A stretch of 64,000 bases of DNA from NCBI GenBank assembly GCA_037447605.1, contig CM074809.1, forward strand, positions 3,951,488 through 4,015,487. The letters run 5' to 3'. Within the stretch, counting starts at the first letter, position 1, and each line of letters opens with the position of its first letter. The translations under genes were made by a program, and so were the position numbers. Source of the DNA: Zygnema circumcarinatum (taxonomy: Eukaryota > Streptophyta > Zygnematophyceae > Zygnematales > Zygnemataceae). Below the pieces are notes generated by a model that was not told where the DNA came from, did no database searches, and saw only the letters and a list, made by a program, of their open reading frames with translations. Positions 1-19,808 of this stretch are shown in pieces.

Positions 1-102
1 GTCACACGCGCCGGGACCATGCATGCAACAACCTTATTCAAACAACCTAAATAAACTACTTCGTGTCTTGCTATGCATAGTACATGCTAATCTGAACTAA
101 CT

Positions 103-300
103 ATGTACACTAACAAATACCGCCCGCCTATTGTTAACACGGACACCCTTATATTTTCGCTACCCAATATTTTCGCCCAATATTTGCCGAAACCATGGCG
201 AAAATATTGGGGGGGTCTACTGAACTCTTTTGCAAGCAGATCGCGATCCCCCAGAGTACTGTACAGTATGTTACTCGTTTGGGTCTCGAACTGATGAGAG
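103..300 (-). repeat. Family A repeat, copy 1
   Basis: Bases 103-220 are the reverse complement of a block at about 25245-25360. Shared landmarks are ACCGCCCGCC, GTTAACACGGAC, TTATATTTTC and CCGAAACCATGGCGAAAATA. No coding signal is seen. Confidence 0.8.
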
Positions 301-434
301 TTTTTCTTTCTTTTTTTCGATCCTGAATACGCATGTATCGACAGCGCATTTCCGTCGCCCTTCAACGTCGCCTCGCTTATACGCTTCTTCGGCGTGCTGC
401 GGTTGTCGGTGGCCATGTCGGTGGCCGTGTCGGT

Positions 435-652
435 GGCCGTGTCGGTGGACTTCCGCCGCTCCCTCCTCGCGACGTGCCTCACATCGGTGACCTTCGCGGC
501 TGCTTCTAGGGCTGCGTTGTTGTGCCTAGGCGTAGTTTTCCGCTCCTAGCTTCGTTTTATTGTGTTTCGGTCCTTTGTGACCAGTCCTTCGTGGTTCCAC
601 ATTTTGCCTTTATCCATGTAAATTTGATGGCCTCGCCATCGCGAGTTCAATG
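435..652 (+). repeat. Family B MITE-like repeat, copy 1
   Basis: It carries the family B core (CGTAGTTTTCCGCTCCTAGC) and the right terminal block ending in GATGGCCTCGCCATCGCGAG. Upstream lies a short GTGTCGGTGGCC tandem run at 400-450. Confidence 0.8.
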
Positions 653-816
653 AAAGTTTGCGTTACAGTATGATTGGTCGCTTATACCCCATTTAGACCC
701 GACGCGAACCGATGACGTTGGCCGTTGGCGTTGCTGAAAAATCCTCTCCCATGGCCACACGGCCCATACCTTATGACGCCATCATGCCATCATGGCCATC
801 ATCATGCCCATGCGCG

Positions 817-853
817 TATGTATGTATGTATGTATGTATGTATGTATGTATGT
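817..853 (+). repeat. (TATG)n microsatellite
   Basis: About nine tandem copies of a tetranucleotide. The rest of 653-1482, upstream of the RING-FYVE gene, shows no other feature. Confidence 0.9.
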
Positions 854-1482
854 GCGATCCAATATGAGATGGCACTTGCAGGGCTCCTGGAAGTGTGAGC
901 GTCTGTGGGGCCGAGGGACGGTCGTATGACACGAAAGCCATAGCGTGCCATTGAAGGTGCTTGGCAGAGAGACGAGGTCAGAATTTACTGAGCATTCTTG
1001 CCTCGGATGCGGTCGGATAAGGCGGTATTGTATTGTGTGGTTCCGTTTGCAGAGGTTGCTGGACGTGAAACTGTAGTCTCTTTGTGAGCAGTGGTGCTGT
1101 GGAATGGTAGCAGGAAGGAGACTGTTCAAGAAAGTGGCGGAGTCGAGTAAGGCGGCAAGAGAAGAGACGATTGACAGACTTCGAAGGTATTGCACTTAAT
1201 AAGGCTTGTACTTTGAGTGAGCTACGTCGCCAGCAGAGCTCCTGCTTTCTAGCCGTTATGTTGTACCAAATTTAGCCCGGATTTTACGTCCTGGAGTGAA
1301 CACAACATATTGTGAAGAAAGACGAGGGAAGCAATAGAAGTAGAAGAAGGTGAGTCAAACAGAGGGAGAAACAGAGCGAAGCGGGAAGTAGAAGATCAAG
1401 AGGAACAGATGAGTGATAGAGAGCGTTAAAGTAGCTATTAATTGCTTTCTTTTTTTATGACTGTGCGCAGGAATCCGACCTT

Positions 1483-4400
1483 ATGGATCCAGGCCATGAT
1501 AACGAGAGCGAGGGGCTACCACCAAGCTATGAGCAGCTTGCAGACGAGCTCCCTGCATGCGCCATGTGTCTGCAAGACCTCGGGACAAATGGCGGCCCTG
1601 CGTCCCTGCCTTGCGGGCACAACGGCTGTTTGATGTGTCTCCTGCAGGTATATATTGCCAGCTTTTATGGTGTGTGTATAGGAAGGAGTAAAGGCCGTTG
1701 CAGGATGCAGGATAAGCGGGCCTTGTTTGCTTTTATATTGTGTTGAGGCGAGAATGCTGCTTGAATGTGTGATACCTTGCAAAGTTGTGCTGTGGAAGGG
1801 GAGCAAGGAGGTGTGACATAGGTGTAGTTAGAGTTACCTTTTTCCATTTTCGAAATGATTTGGAGATTTTTATGGATGTGAATTCGCTAATTTGCCCTTT
1901 GCAACGTAAAGTCGAGCATAGCTGAGAGCGCTGTGAGTCGCCTCGGCGAAGCTGAAAGTCTGCCTCCTTTCCTCAACCCCTTTCAACTTGCTCATGCCCC
2001 CTTTCTTGCTTCCAATCGTTTGTTTCCCTGATTATTACAGGTTCAGAGCAGCCAACATCAGCCACTCTGCCCCCTGTGCCGAACTCCGTTTGATGCTAAT
2101 CTTTCGCTTCAGCAAAACACAGAATTACGTGACGCGCTGGGTAGAGCCTTGCAAGCCTCCCAGATAATGCGCTTCGCTGAGCTAGACGTACAGAGAAGTT
2201 CGATTATTGATGATGACAGGACAAGCATGCAACGAAGTTCTATATGGGGCAAGGGTCAGGAAAGTGGGCTTGTGCGTTATCCCACGGTCGAGACTTCTAA
2301 TAATGGACATATGCTACAGGAGCAGCTGAATGAGTGGGTCTGCGTCTCTTACATGCCAGGCCAAAAGGAGCGAGCAAGAAATGAGAATCAAGATCAACCT
2401 GCGAGCTCTGATGATGAAGACAATGATGTGGCTGCACGAGCTTCAATCACTCAATACAGAGGCGATCTGTTGCCGGGTGGAGGAGCGAGAAGCTGGTGCA
2501 TCTACAACGGAAGAAATGCACCTACCTCTTCGACTTCGTTGAGCACCGACATCAATCTCTGGGATGTTATGGCTGGACTGGTTGCGCTAGCAACTGGTGC
2601 AAGGCGAAATTTGTTTGGCCAGAGTCGAGTAGCAGGAGAATATCAACCACCTCGATTATCGCAGGGAGGATTTGATATTCCTTTTGGAAGTTCGGGGAAT
2701 TCCCGGAATGCAGGTGGTGCTGTAGTTGAGGGCATTCGGCATGATCGGTCATCAAGCGATAGCTCCTTCATTAGTCCCAGCGCCCCACCCTTGGGATCGT
2801 CTATTGGTGGCCAGGATTTTGCTCGATCGTTGCTCTCCATTATTGAAACAGAACCTCCACAGTGGTTAGCCGATAGTGCTTCCACATGTTGCATGCAGTG
2901 TGGAACACCGTTTCAGCCGGTGATGTGCTTCAGACACCATTGCAGGTGACGACTCCCGCATTTTTATGGTTTTAGTGCGTTTGTTCTTGACTCAGTTTTT
3001 GTTTGCCAGGTGATTTTGACTACTTTGATGTCACAAGGGAATGATTAGCCAGCTCGAAATTTCTGTACTATTAAGCATCTGCTAAAATTCGTCGTCTTGA
3101 ATTGCTTAAATGTATTTTCATCGGCTTATTGAAGTCCTGTAAACCAAGCTGTTTTTGTGGTCCTCGAAGTGGAATGACAGTTTATTTCATGAATTTGGTG
3201 TACAGGTTTTGTGGCGGTCTGTTTTGCAACGCCTGCAGTAGAGGTCGCTGTCTTCTGCCGGTACAATTTCGACAACATGATCCTCAGCGAGTGTGTGACA
3301 GTTGTCACGAAAAATTAGTTCCACTTCAGCGAACTTTGATAGACAGAGTGAGCAACGCAGCACAAGTGGCACTGCACGACGTGACAGACATGAGCAGCTT
3401 CCGGGGCTGGTTGAACAACCCACTGGGAAGCAGCCTGCAGGAGGAAATTTTCAAGGCAACGGCCACTTTGCGGAGCTACAGCCAGGTGAGTGTAGCCTGC
3501 TGGAATGTTTTATTTATATGCTGATGCTAATTCTTGGAGTCTGTTCCATGTTGTATGTGGAGCTGTCAGCTGACATACACCACCAATTCAAGAGTTTAAT
3601 CGGGTTGCAAAAGGATGAAATCTGACATATTTGAGTAAAGATTACTATTTATGAATGACTTGTACAAGTGGACCTCAAGGATTTGAATCGTGGCTCTCTC
3701 AAACTACTAGAAGCCCCTCTTACGTGCTGTGCTTTCTTGCAGGTGGGAAGGCTTAAGCCTGAGCGGTCTATTCCAGATGCTGTCTTAAGCGGCGCCTCGG
3801 GCCTTGCCATCATCACAGTTGTGAAGCTCGGTTGCATGGTCACCTACAAAGCTGGCACGGGTCTGGTGGTAGCTCGCAGGCCTGACGGGTCCTGGTCAGC
3901 CCCATCTGCAATAGCAACGTGTGGAATGGGTTGGGGCCTTCAGGTATTGAGTCATTTATACCCTCAAGATTTCATGTTAGTTTTGTTCAGAATGTAGACT
4001 TACGATTGAAGCAGCCAACTCAAGAAAGCGAGCAGTCAATAGAGGCGGTTGTCATTTTACATGATAAAACAGAACGTGGCCTACCAGCGAAATGACTCTC
4101 AGTAGCCGTCCATGCTTCCGGAAACTGAAAGCAGTAATGTAAAAACCTGAGTGTTTGCTGCAGGTGGGAGGAGAGTTGACGGACTTCATCATTGTACTTC
4201 GCAGCAGGGAGTCTGTGAAGGCATTTTGTGGGCGAGGCCATGTCTCCCTTGGAGCGGGGCTGAGTGTTGCAGCGGGTCCTGTAGGCCGCCATGCAGAAGC
4301 AGACCTTCGGCTAGGAGACGGAGGAGCTGCTCAATGTTATTCGTACAGCTGCAGCAAAGGTGTGTGCGTTGGTGAAAACATTGAAGATTGGGACTAGGAT

Positions 4401-4892
4401 CAGGCCTCTCTAGCGGGCCTTTGTTTGGGGTGTCCCTCTGCCCCTGCATTGTGAGGGCTCCTTCACTTGCAGGTGATTGTGGATTGTAGTTTGCTTCGTT
4501 TCATCAACGAGGCCTTTCCTAGAACATCAGGTGAAGGTCTGAAGCTAGGAACATGGAAGTCAGTTTGCCGTAGCTGCCTCCTGTCTTGTGATGTACGTGT
4601 CTTGTTGTTATTTCCATGCAGCAGGCATAGAGCGCAATGTTTCTGAGCAAGCATTGGGTGCTGCCGCCTGCATGGTGCAGGCGCCTTTGTGGGCATCTCT
4701 ATGGAGGGCAGCGTAGTCGCAACACGGGCGGAGGCGAACCGGCGGTTCTATGGCGAGCAGAGCACATCGGCATCTGCCATCCTCCTCGGGGCCACTCCCT
4801 GCCCGCGCGCTGCAGCGCCCCTCTACGCCGCCCTGCAGGACCTCTTCTCCAAGCTGGAGGGCCCTCTTAGCTGCGATTCTGCCTACTTCTGA
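1483..4892 (+). CDS. RING-FYVE-SYLF domain protein
   Basis: Six exons (1483-1647, 2041-2945, 3206-3485, 3743-3943, 4164-4359, 4681-4892), all GT-AG and in phase, give 652 residues. Residues 26-68 form a C3HC4 RING (C26, C29, C44, H46, C49, C52, C65, C68) split by intron 1. Residues 339-390 form a FYVE finger: WLAD upstream, an RHHCR core, and eight zinc cysteines (339, 342, 356, 359, 364, 367, 387, 390), split by intron 2 inside the core. Residues about 450-650 are a SYLF (Ysc84/SH3YL1-type) domain. FYVE fingers bind PI3P on endosomes and SYLF domains bind phosphoinositides and actin, so a role in endosomal membrane traffic is inferred. The RING could give E3 ligase activity but this is unproven. 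About 270 low-complexity residues separate RING and FYVE. The first ATG of exon 1 directly precedes the conserved start of the RING region. Plant RING/FYVE proteins with a SYLF domain are known. Domain calls are firm; cellular role is inferred. Confidence 0.93.
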
Positions 4893-4929
4893 TGGCCACA
4901 GGGACGAGCATCTGGTTGTGGTTCGGGAA

Positions 4930-5240
4930 GATGGCAGAGAGAGACAGAGACAGGGGGGGGAGAGGACGAGAGAGACAGAGAAAGAGGGGGGGGGGGGGGA
5001 GTGAGGACAAGAGAGGCAGAGAGGGGAGTGGGAGAGGTCGCAGGGTAAGAGAGGTCAGAGAGAGAGGTGTTCAGTGAGGACGAGAGTGACAGAGGGGAGA
5101 GTGGGAGAGGTCGAAGGGGGGACGAGGGCAGAGGGAGGAGAGACCACGTTACCAGAGGCGAGAGACACAGAGAGAGGGGAGGAGAGTTAGGGGGAGAGAC
5201 AGCGGGGGGGTTGGGAGGGATTGAAGGGTAGAAAAGGAGA
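4930..5240 (+). repeat. GA-rich purine tract
   Basis: An almost pure purine tract of GAGAGACAGAGA-like units starts about 40 bases after the RING-FYVE stop codon. It probably lies in the 3' UTR or just beyond. Confidence 0.85.
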
Positions 5241-7530
5241 CGGACCATTTCAGCTTGGATTTTGAGCAATGCTCAGGCCACGTGTACAGCGGTTACTGAC
5301 TTCTATTTTGTCCATAGTTTAGAGAGCAGTTATGGTTAAGGGTTGCGGGTTTGAATAGCGATGAAGTGTATACTCGGGGAACGTGCCATTGACTTGCAGA
5401 GTAGATACAATCACATGGTTGGCTCAGTTACGTTCCAGTTGACAGTCTACATGTGTCAAATGTTGTGTGCTGAAAGCCTTTTGAAGAAATAGTATGAAAC
5501 TGTCTGAAGGTTGGTTTCTCATTCCTGATTTCTCGCTCCTAGTTTCTATTTCTGGCTTTTGTTTTTTGTTGCTGGTTTCTAGTTTTTGCAGTATTTTAGG
5601 GGTTTCATTGGTTTCTGGTTTCTGGTTACAGCGCTGGTCTGTACTCATTACGACTTTTGTCTCCTACTTCTAATTCGCAGGAAAGCATGTGCGGGTTTCG
5701 AATTCTATGTTTGTGGGAAAAGACATGACATAGAGTCGACATCTTTGGAAAACAAAATAAAACATAGCCAACATGTGTTGGAACCGTAGTCGGTATTGTA
5801 TTGTCCGACATGGAAGGTGAACCTTTCCATATCACAAGCCTGAGCCTCAATCACTCTCTTACTCCGATTCTGACCGATGTCAATCAGTTCAGTGTTGAAC
5901 GACAGTTCTACGTCTAACTGTACATACTTGACCTTCGTTGTTCAAAGGAAAGAAAGGCATTGATCTCACGATGGTGAGGCCATCAAATGTACATTGTCAA
6001 AAGCAGCCTGTGGAACCACCAGGAACTGGTCGCAAAGGACCTAAGCACAAAAGAAAAATGCTAGGGACGGAAATCGCCGCCTAGGCGCAACAACGCAGTC
6101 CTAGAAGCAGCCGATGTTCAAAGATGTTGCATGGCTTTTCGCCATATCTCAACTATGGCTGTCCATATTGTAACCGCATACGGTGACATGCTCCTTGAGA
6201 GGACGGGACTGGTTACAGCGATCACGACAAAACAGTAAAAGGCAAGGTCAAAACCCGCCTGCCGCCTTACTGGTGGCGCCCGCCTCGACGACAACCCAGG
6301 AATCCAATGGGCGGACGCCACATGGCAGCGAGACTGGGCGCGACTTTCTCGTGCAATTTGCTAAGACGTCGTTTCTTTTTTATGCCAATCAAAGGCTGCC
6401 ACGGCTCACAGTGAGCGATCGGACGGCGCGTGCGCAAGGGCGACAAATGTGAACGGTTGGATTCAGCAGCGCATTGACATCCAAATTGGTCGTTGTTGGG
6501 TTCGTTGTCGGAGACTGCTGAGCGTTTCCAGTAGAGGCTCAAGGTTAGATGGAACGGCCCTGAAAGCCGTGCGCCGTTGAATTCCAGCGCATGGAACCGC
6601 GCGACCACCCTCGCCGCCGGGTGGGCGCCTTCATAGTCGCAGCGCTCGCTATGGCGGCTCCGTTGGGCGCTGCTGCTGCTGCCACGTGTGCCCTAATATC
6701 CGTGACACGGGAATGAACCTCATTCTGGATACAGATGCTGATGCTGCATCGCCTCTCTCGTTGTCTGGCATCCACTTTGAGTGTTGGAATTAAATCAGGT
6801 CCCGCTTGTCAAATGTTTACTGTTTGGTCTGCTGAGTACCGGGAGCCAAGCTTCCTCTGCTATGTGCTGAGGAGGCCTGTTTGCGCGGTAGCACTAAAGA
6901 AAACGAAAGAAAACTTGGCGCTTGGAATTGGATGTTCGTGGCAGCAAGCTTCTCATGTTGCAGCCTTCTGTCAGAGCTCGTTCCTCGGACAAGTTGCTCC
7001 TGCGACGCCTTCACGCCATGACGAGCACATGGCAGTAATCGGTATTAAATTTTCACTAACTGTTGACTGGAGATTCGCGATTGCGTGATTCCTCGACACA
7101 GTCTCGCAGTCGCGGCTTTGAGAGGCGCACGGCAGAGCGTTGGAACCAGCACGCCTTGCCCTGTCTGTGAATCTCCTTTGCAATGAAGTTACGGTAACCT
7201 AATAAGGCTTCAGGATGTGCAATGACAGCTTCTATCCAGCGATTCGGGTATCGCGCAAACTTCTCTAATCTACATCGTGACATGTTTACGAATTCCATTC
7301 AACCAACCTATTGAACAACACCATCACTCTGTGACGAAAGGAGCTGGAACTCTTCCTCGTGCCTGAGACTCGCCTCTAAAACTTGCTCCTTCACTAACAT
7401 CAACATAGCAGCGGCTCACACTATACGGTTGTTCAAGTCGTTACACTAGAGGCGACCACTAGATGGTTCTCGTAATACCCATCTATTATATGCATGGGTC
7501 TACTACGCACTCCCCTGTGCGTGTCTGAGA
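5241..7530. other. Spacer between convergent genes
   Basis: No coding region is supported here. It holds a pyrimidine-rich stretch of TGGTTTCT-like repeats (5510-5640) and a family B copy at 5958-6115. The short open frames overlap in all phases and show no conserved motifs. Confidence 0.6.
5958..6115 (-). repeat. Family B repeat, copy 2
   Basis: Reverse-orientation copy: starts at CATTGATCTCACGATGGTGA and continues through GGAACTGGTCGCAAAGGACC to CGCAACAACGCAGTCCTAG. Confidence 0.85.
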
Positions 7531-7718
7531 GAGCTAGATAGCTATATTCTATACTGTACAGGACCACTATATACACCAAGTACCCTAAGAACCGTGGAGC
7601 CGCTAACGGCACACCAGTACTGCCGAGCTAGATAGCTAGATTCTTTACTGTACAGGACCACTATATACACCAAGTACCCTAAGGACCGTGGAGCCGCTAA
7701 CGGCACAACAGTACTGCC
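7531..7718 (+). repeat. 94-bp tandem duplication
   Basis: Two units, 7531-7624 and 7625-7718, differ at only a few positions. Each runs from GAGCTAGATAGCT to CAGTACTGCC and contains CTGTACAGGACCACTATATA. It ends six bases past the RDR stop on the RDR sense strand, so both units should be in its 3' UTR. Confidence 0.95.
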
Positions 7719-7723
7719 ATACC

Positions 7724-14982
<7,259 letters not shown>

Positions 14983-14997
14983 TCCTCCTTCAAACTA

Positions 14998-15044
<47 letters not shown>

Positions 15045-15060
15045 CCTCTCTCTGCACAGC
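14983..15060 (-). promoter_or_regulatory. GA-repeat leader of the RDR gene
   Basis: A CT dinucleotide run at 15001-15045 reads as (GA)n on the RDR sense strand, starting about 19 bases upstream of the proposed ATG at 14982. It probably lies in the 5' UTR or core promoter. GA-rich leaders can bind BPC/GAGA-type factors in plants; that role here is inference. Confidence 0.4.
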
Positions 15061-15301
15061 ATGTAACGTGGCCGTACAGGCATGCACGTATGCATTGTGG
15101 TGTCACGGCCAGGTCGAGCCATGCATGGGACCATGGGGTACTGCAAAGCCAGCTGCCAACCATTCGAGTTGAGAAATCGTCCAATCAAAGATCGCACGTC
15201 GACATTTCATCCGACGTGGCTATCTGTGATTGGCTACTGTCGACAAATTACTGCATGCTTTCCATGGATTTCCATTCTCCTTCTTCTCTTTTTTTTTTTG
15301 G

Positions 15302-15358
15302 ACAAAATCATCATCATCATCATGGGGAACCACGAGGAACTGGTCGCAAAGGACCTCG
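15302..15358 (-). repeat. Family B fragment, copy 3
   Basis: Contains GGAACCACGAGGAACTGGTC and GCAAAGGACC after an ATC trinucleotide run. Confidence 0.7.
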
Positions 15359-15683
15359 TTTTAGGGTTTGCTTTGAATACAGAGTAGGGATGATGTACAG
15401 TACATTAGGACGCAGTGTCGTGTATTAGAATTCCAATCAAACATTCTAAAAGTTAGGGAAAAACTAAGTTAGGCCGTTTTATAAAACACTTTTAGAATAG
15501 ACGGACATTCGTACGAATGTATAAGCGTACGGCCAAACTGTACGTCAGTGCGAGCGCTATTCAAGTTGACGGCTGTTCAAATTCAACGGTCGTACGGTCG
15601 TTCAGAAAGTGTTCTAAAACTCTGAAACTTTCAGATTTTAGAACGTTTTAAGACTCTAAAAGTCCATTGTACGGACACATGTA

Positions 15684-15735
15684 CCTGCATTGTACTGTAC
15701 AGTATTACAGTACTGTACAGTACTGTACTGTACAG
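15684..15735 (+). repeat. GTAC-rich palindromic cluster
   Basis: Repeated TGTACAGT and ACTGTACAG units overlap into palindromes, like the GTAC-rich DNA at 25150-26450. Confidence 0.75.
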
Positions 15736-16882
15736 AGCAGGGGGGGCCGTACAGGCTCAGCTCCGTACAGCAGCAGGCCGGTTCTAATTTTCCGCCAGCC
15801 TGCCCAAAAAAAGTTTCTATCTCTCCCAGTGCAACCAATCAGCTCGCGCCAACCGTCCTCCGTATATTCCCTCTCGCCCTGCTCCATTAAAAACCTTCAT
15901 CCGCCTGCCCGCGTCTCCCATACCCCGCTGCCCCGCTGAAACTCTCACCCTGCCCAACCTCCAAGAATATGACCGTCGATTCTAAATTGGACGGTCCATA
16001 TTGCTTACTTGAGATATTTCGTGCGTTCCGTGAGTAGGTTTGCCAAACATTTTTGGTTCGGGCAGCGAGGCGTAGGAGAGGCGCCTTGGAGGCGGCGGGC
16101 GGAGATTTGCTCTCGGAAAGTCGCGGAGGGTCAAGGGAGGCGCCTGCCTGTCTGGGCGGGGAGGGAATCAGAAATGGTCAAATTGCGCACCAAAGTTGGG
16201 AGGGAAAGCGGTTGTCAAAATGGTGCTGCCAAATTTGAATAGATTCAAATTTGGAGGTTTGATTTTTGAAAGTTTGGAAAATTGGCGCTTCCGAATGGGA
16301 GGGATTGCAGGAAGAAAAGGAGAAAGGGGGAGTTAGGGTTAGGGAGGCGAGGGGGGAAGAGAGAGAGAGAGAGAGGGAACGGGAGGGGAAGGAGTGCGAG
16401 AGGGGGTTGAAGCGGTAGGGGAGGAGAAGGAAGAGGGAGAGGCGGAGTGGGCAGTGGTGAGTTTGAATCTGCAACAGTTGAGGAAGAAGAAATTGTTGGA
16501 GTATAAGAGTGAGAGCATACAGCAGTGATTCGTGGGAAGTTATGGAAGGGAATAGAATGCTTGGCGCAGGAGAGCAGTGTGTTTCAAGCCCAGAGGCTGC
16601 TCCACCGTTTTTTTGCAGCTTGTTGATTGAGTTCAGGGCAGGAACTTGTGGGGAAAAAGCTCTTGTGGAGCGAGCCTGAAGTTTTGATTCGAGGACGAGC
16701 TACCATCCTTGTCGGCGTATCAGCTTTAACTGCTCATCAGGATGTCGTTTTGCAGGACTCCTGAAGCCATTTTTCTGTAAGGCGTGCGCTCTTTACCGAC
16801 TGTGCGATTTTCCCCAGAGCTTAGTGTGTTGAGGGCGGCTGTGTTTATTGAGCGGTCGTACAAGGTAGATTAGAGTTAGTAC

Positions 16883-19808
16883 ATGGTCGCACTCACAATG
16901 ACCAAAGCTCGAGCTCGGAGAGCGTCTGCGAGGAGTGGAGCGGCCTCAGGGAAATCGCAAGTAGTTGTGAAGCGTGCGAAAAAGGAGGCTTCTAGCGGCT
17001 CGCGCCATCGGGGGGCTTCTGCAGGACCCCTCATTACATCTTCTACACGGAAGCGCAGTCGAATAGGTTGGTCCATTGCCCTTTTTGTCCTCGCCGTGCT
17101 GCCTGTTTAAATGACTCTCAAATGGATGAATTGTCGGAGTCTGCATATTATCCTCGTTTGAGGTTCACCGGTCGTTTTTTTTGAATGCTTCACAGGAAAC
17201 GTTTGTATTGAATGTTTGCAGACGAAGTTTCGCCAGATGCCGTAGTGAAAGCGGCTCGGTCGAGATTCCTTCCGGTAACAAAGGAGGAAGTTGAGAGGGA
17301 GCATGAAGTATCAGTTACTTCGCCATCTGCGGTTGACTCGACAGAAGGCCGGGTAAAGGTACGTGGAAAGTGGCGTCTGAAAACGTTGCTGACTTCGAGG
17401 GCTGCTACTTGTTTGTCACATCTAAATGCATCACAGGCTTCATTGATGTAACTATTGGTTTGCAGTGCACGAGTGGTACTCGTCAGTTCCAGGGGGGCGC
17501 CAGGCACCTCGTTGCCATGCAAAACAAGAACGCCGCATTTTTCGAGGAGCTAGAATGCGAGGAGCTCACTGACAATTGATGCTATCCTGCAGGTTGATGC
17601 TGTCGCAGCAAGGAATGACTGCGACATGCCTTCTGTTCAACAAGATTTAGGAGAAGAGAGCGCTCGACCAGCACAAAGCTGTACTCCGACAGACGAGCAG
17701 GGGAAGAGCAGTGCACAACTTGCAGGTGTTCCATCTTGTAGTACGTCTGCTCCTGATACGATATTCTCTCCAACGTACCATACGCGAAAGGGCTCTACTC
17801 AAGATGGAGCACCGAGTTCAGTTAGCTCAGGTAAGGCTTTGAGCTTCGGAACTGGTTGTTTGGAAGTTCCTCCAACTGTGCCCTCCACCGTCTTTAATCA
17901 TACTGGAAACATATGAAAAGAGAAAGCTGTTTTCCTTGCAGGTCAATTCGTGTGTTTTGGTTGCCTGGATTAATAATGTTGTTTCGTTGATTTCAGGGAG
18001 GTCGGGGCCTGGAGGAACACCGAGGAAATCCCTTGCTGACCACGTATTGGTGGTGACCGGAATCCAGAACGCTGCAGAGCAGAGCACCGCTACAAGTCGA
18101 GAGAAGGGGAAGGCAGCTGTACTTCCTTGCAGGCAATCCCAAAGAATTCGAGCAGCTCTTCGGTTAGAAGAGAGTCAAGGAGCGCCATCTTTACAAGGCG
18201 GCCATGCAGCCCAGCCTGAGGCTTCCACTGCCATGGAAGAGGAGTCTGTAGCTGTCGCCCCCGCAGCTAGCAATGTGCAGGTAGGAGCTGTGGCGGTTGT
18301 AGAGCCGCAAAGCTTTCAGAACGAGAGTCCGTTTGCCAAAGAAGCTACGCCTGAGGTTCAGATTGCCGATTCGGATAGCTTAGCAGTACTCCCTGTAGGG
18401 AACAAAGATGTAGCCGTAGTTGGTTTGTCAGATGCAACCTCGTTGGAATGTCATGATGAAGGAGGTGAAGCAGCCGGGCAAGACGACGATGACTATGACG
18501 ACTTTGATCCTTATCTCTTCATCAAGCGGCTCCCGAGGCTGTCAGAGATTGTTTCGCATTGTCGACCACATTTGTTGCCAAAGCAAACACGGAGATGTCC
18601 ACCAGTTACTCTCGTCCTGGACCTCGATGGTGAGTGCTCTTATTGAGAAAGCATTCTATGCTGTTTACTTTTCTTTCCCTCTAAATTCTGCAACCATGGT
18701 TACCTTAAGTTTTCTGCATTCTCTGCGCTTTCATTCTACATTTTTATGGAACTCTAATGCGTTTTATGCAGAAGTATGTTGACCTGCTTGTTGCGCTAAG
18801 TCTATGGGGCTTTGATTAGCATTCAACTTGTCATGGCTTCTGTGAAGCAAGCAGTGTCCAGATGACTGTAGTATTGTGCGTTTATCAACTGTGCGGTGTG
18901 AAAACAGTTTCATACTGCAGGAATGTCATGGTAGTTGAACCAGTTCATCGTGGAAATAGTGCTAAATTATTCACAGTAATCAGTTGTTTCCTGCAGAAAC
19001 GTTGGTGCATTCAACCCTGGAGCAGTGCTCTGATGCAGACTTTAGTTTTCCGGTGCACTTTAACAATCAAATACATACCGTCTATGTCCGTCGTCGACCA
19101 CATCTCGAGAGTTTCATGGAGCGTGTTTCGCAAATTTTTGAAATCATTGTCTTCACTGCCAGCCAGAGTGTTTATGCGGAGCAGCTGTTGAACATTCTGG
19201 ATCCTCAGAGGAGGCTGATTCGCCATCGCGTGTTTCGAGATTCTTGTGTCTATGTCGAGGGCAACTATCTGAAGGACCTCTCTATTCTAGGTCGAGACCT
19301 ATCCAAGGTTGCAATTATTGATAACTCGCCACAGGTGTGAACACGCGATAACCATCTTGCTCTTGCTTCTCTGACAATACGTTTGAGAAATGAAGCGTGC
19401 TCCGCCTGTCAATGTTTCTGCAAGTTTTGTTTAGCTCAAGCCTGCTGATGTGTCTTTTTGCAGTGTCCTTTCTGTCCGTAGTTTCAGTTTGATTTCCTGT
19501 TCATTGAGTTTCACTTGGTCTAAATAGTGGGATCCAATGTTGCGCTTCGCAAGACGTGAATGAAACATCAGGCTGAAAGTTGTTTTGGACTTTTGTGGAT
19601 GCTGCAGGCATTTGGTTTTCAGGTTGACAACGGCATCCCCATTGAGAGCTGGTTTGATGACAAATCCGACTGCGCACTGAAGTCCCTGCTCCCATTCTTG
19701 GAGACGCTGGTGGGAGTTGAGGATGTCCGACCTGTTATTGCGAAGAAGTTCAATTTAAGGGATCGAATAGCAGCTGCAGAGGAGCCTTTGGGGTTGCAAG
19801 TCCGCTAG
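16883..19808 (+). CDS. SSP4: SCP1-like CTD phosphatase (SSP4-type)
   Basis: Six exons (16883-17066, 17222-17358, 17593-17830, 17997-18629, 18997-19334, 19608-19808) give 576 residues. The C-terminal 190 residues are a complete FCP1/SCP1 (NIF) phosphatase domain: DLDET at 395-399 supplies the catalytic aspartates of DxDxT, followed by the FTASQ and RDSC segments and IIDNSP (D506). Intron 4 falls inside the DLDET codons. Such enzymes dephosphorylate serine in the RNA polymerase II C-terminal domain, so a nuclear role in transcription is likely. The 390-residue N-terminal part is low complexity with basic Arg/Lys runs near the start and an acidic DDDDYDDFD patch just before the domain. The layout matches plant SSP4/SSP4b, which also carry long N-terminal extensions. 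The start is the first ATG of exon 1; a second in-frame ATG lies five codons later. Confidence 0.93.

Larger units (their letters stand above)
15061..16882. other. Spacer between divergent RDR and phosphatase genes
   Basis: Likely holds both promoters. It contains a family B fragment (15302-15358), an AT-rich segment with imperfect inverted copies of a TTCTAAAAGT motif (15440-15665), a palindromic GTAC cluster (15684-15735) and a GA-rich stretch with GTTAGGGTTAGGG at 16331-16347. No coding region is seen. Confidence 0.55.

Noticed and set aside
87-482. Minus-strand open frame of 131 residues with Thr-Asp repeats.
   Set aside because: It lies across family A and family B repeats and a short tandem repeat.
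7531-7718. Possible long terminal repeats or start of a CRISPR-like array.
   Set aside because: Only two directly adjacent units with no spacers; a simple tandem duplication in a eukaryotic 3' UTR.
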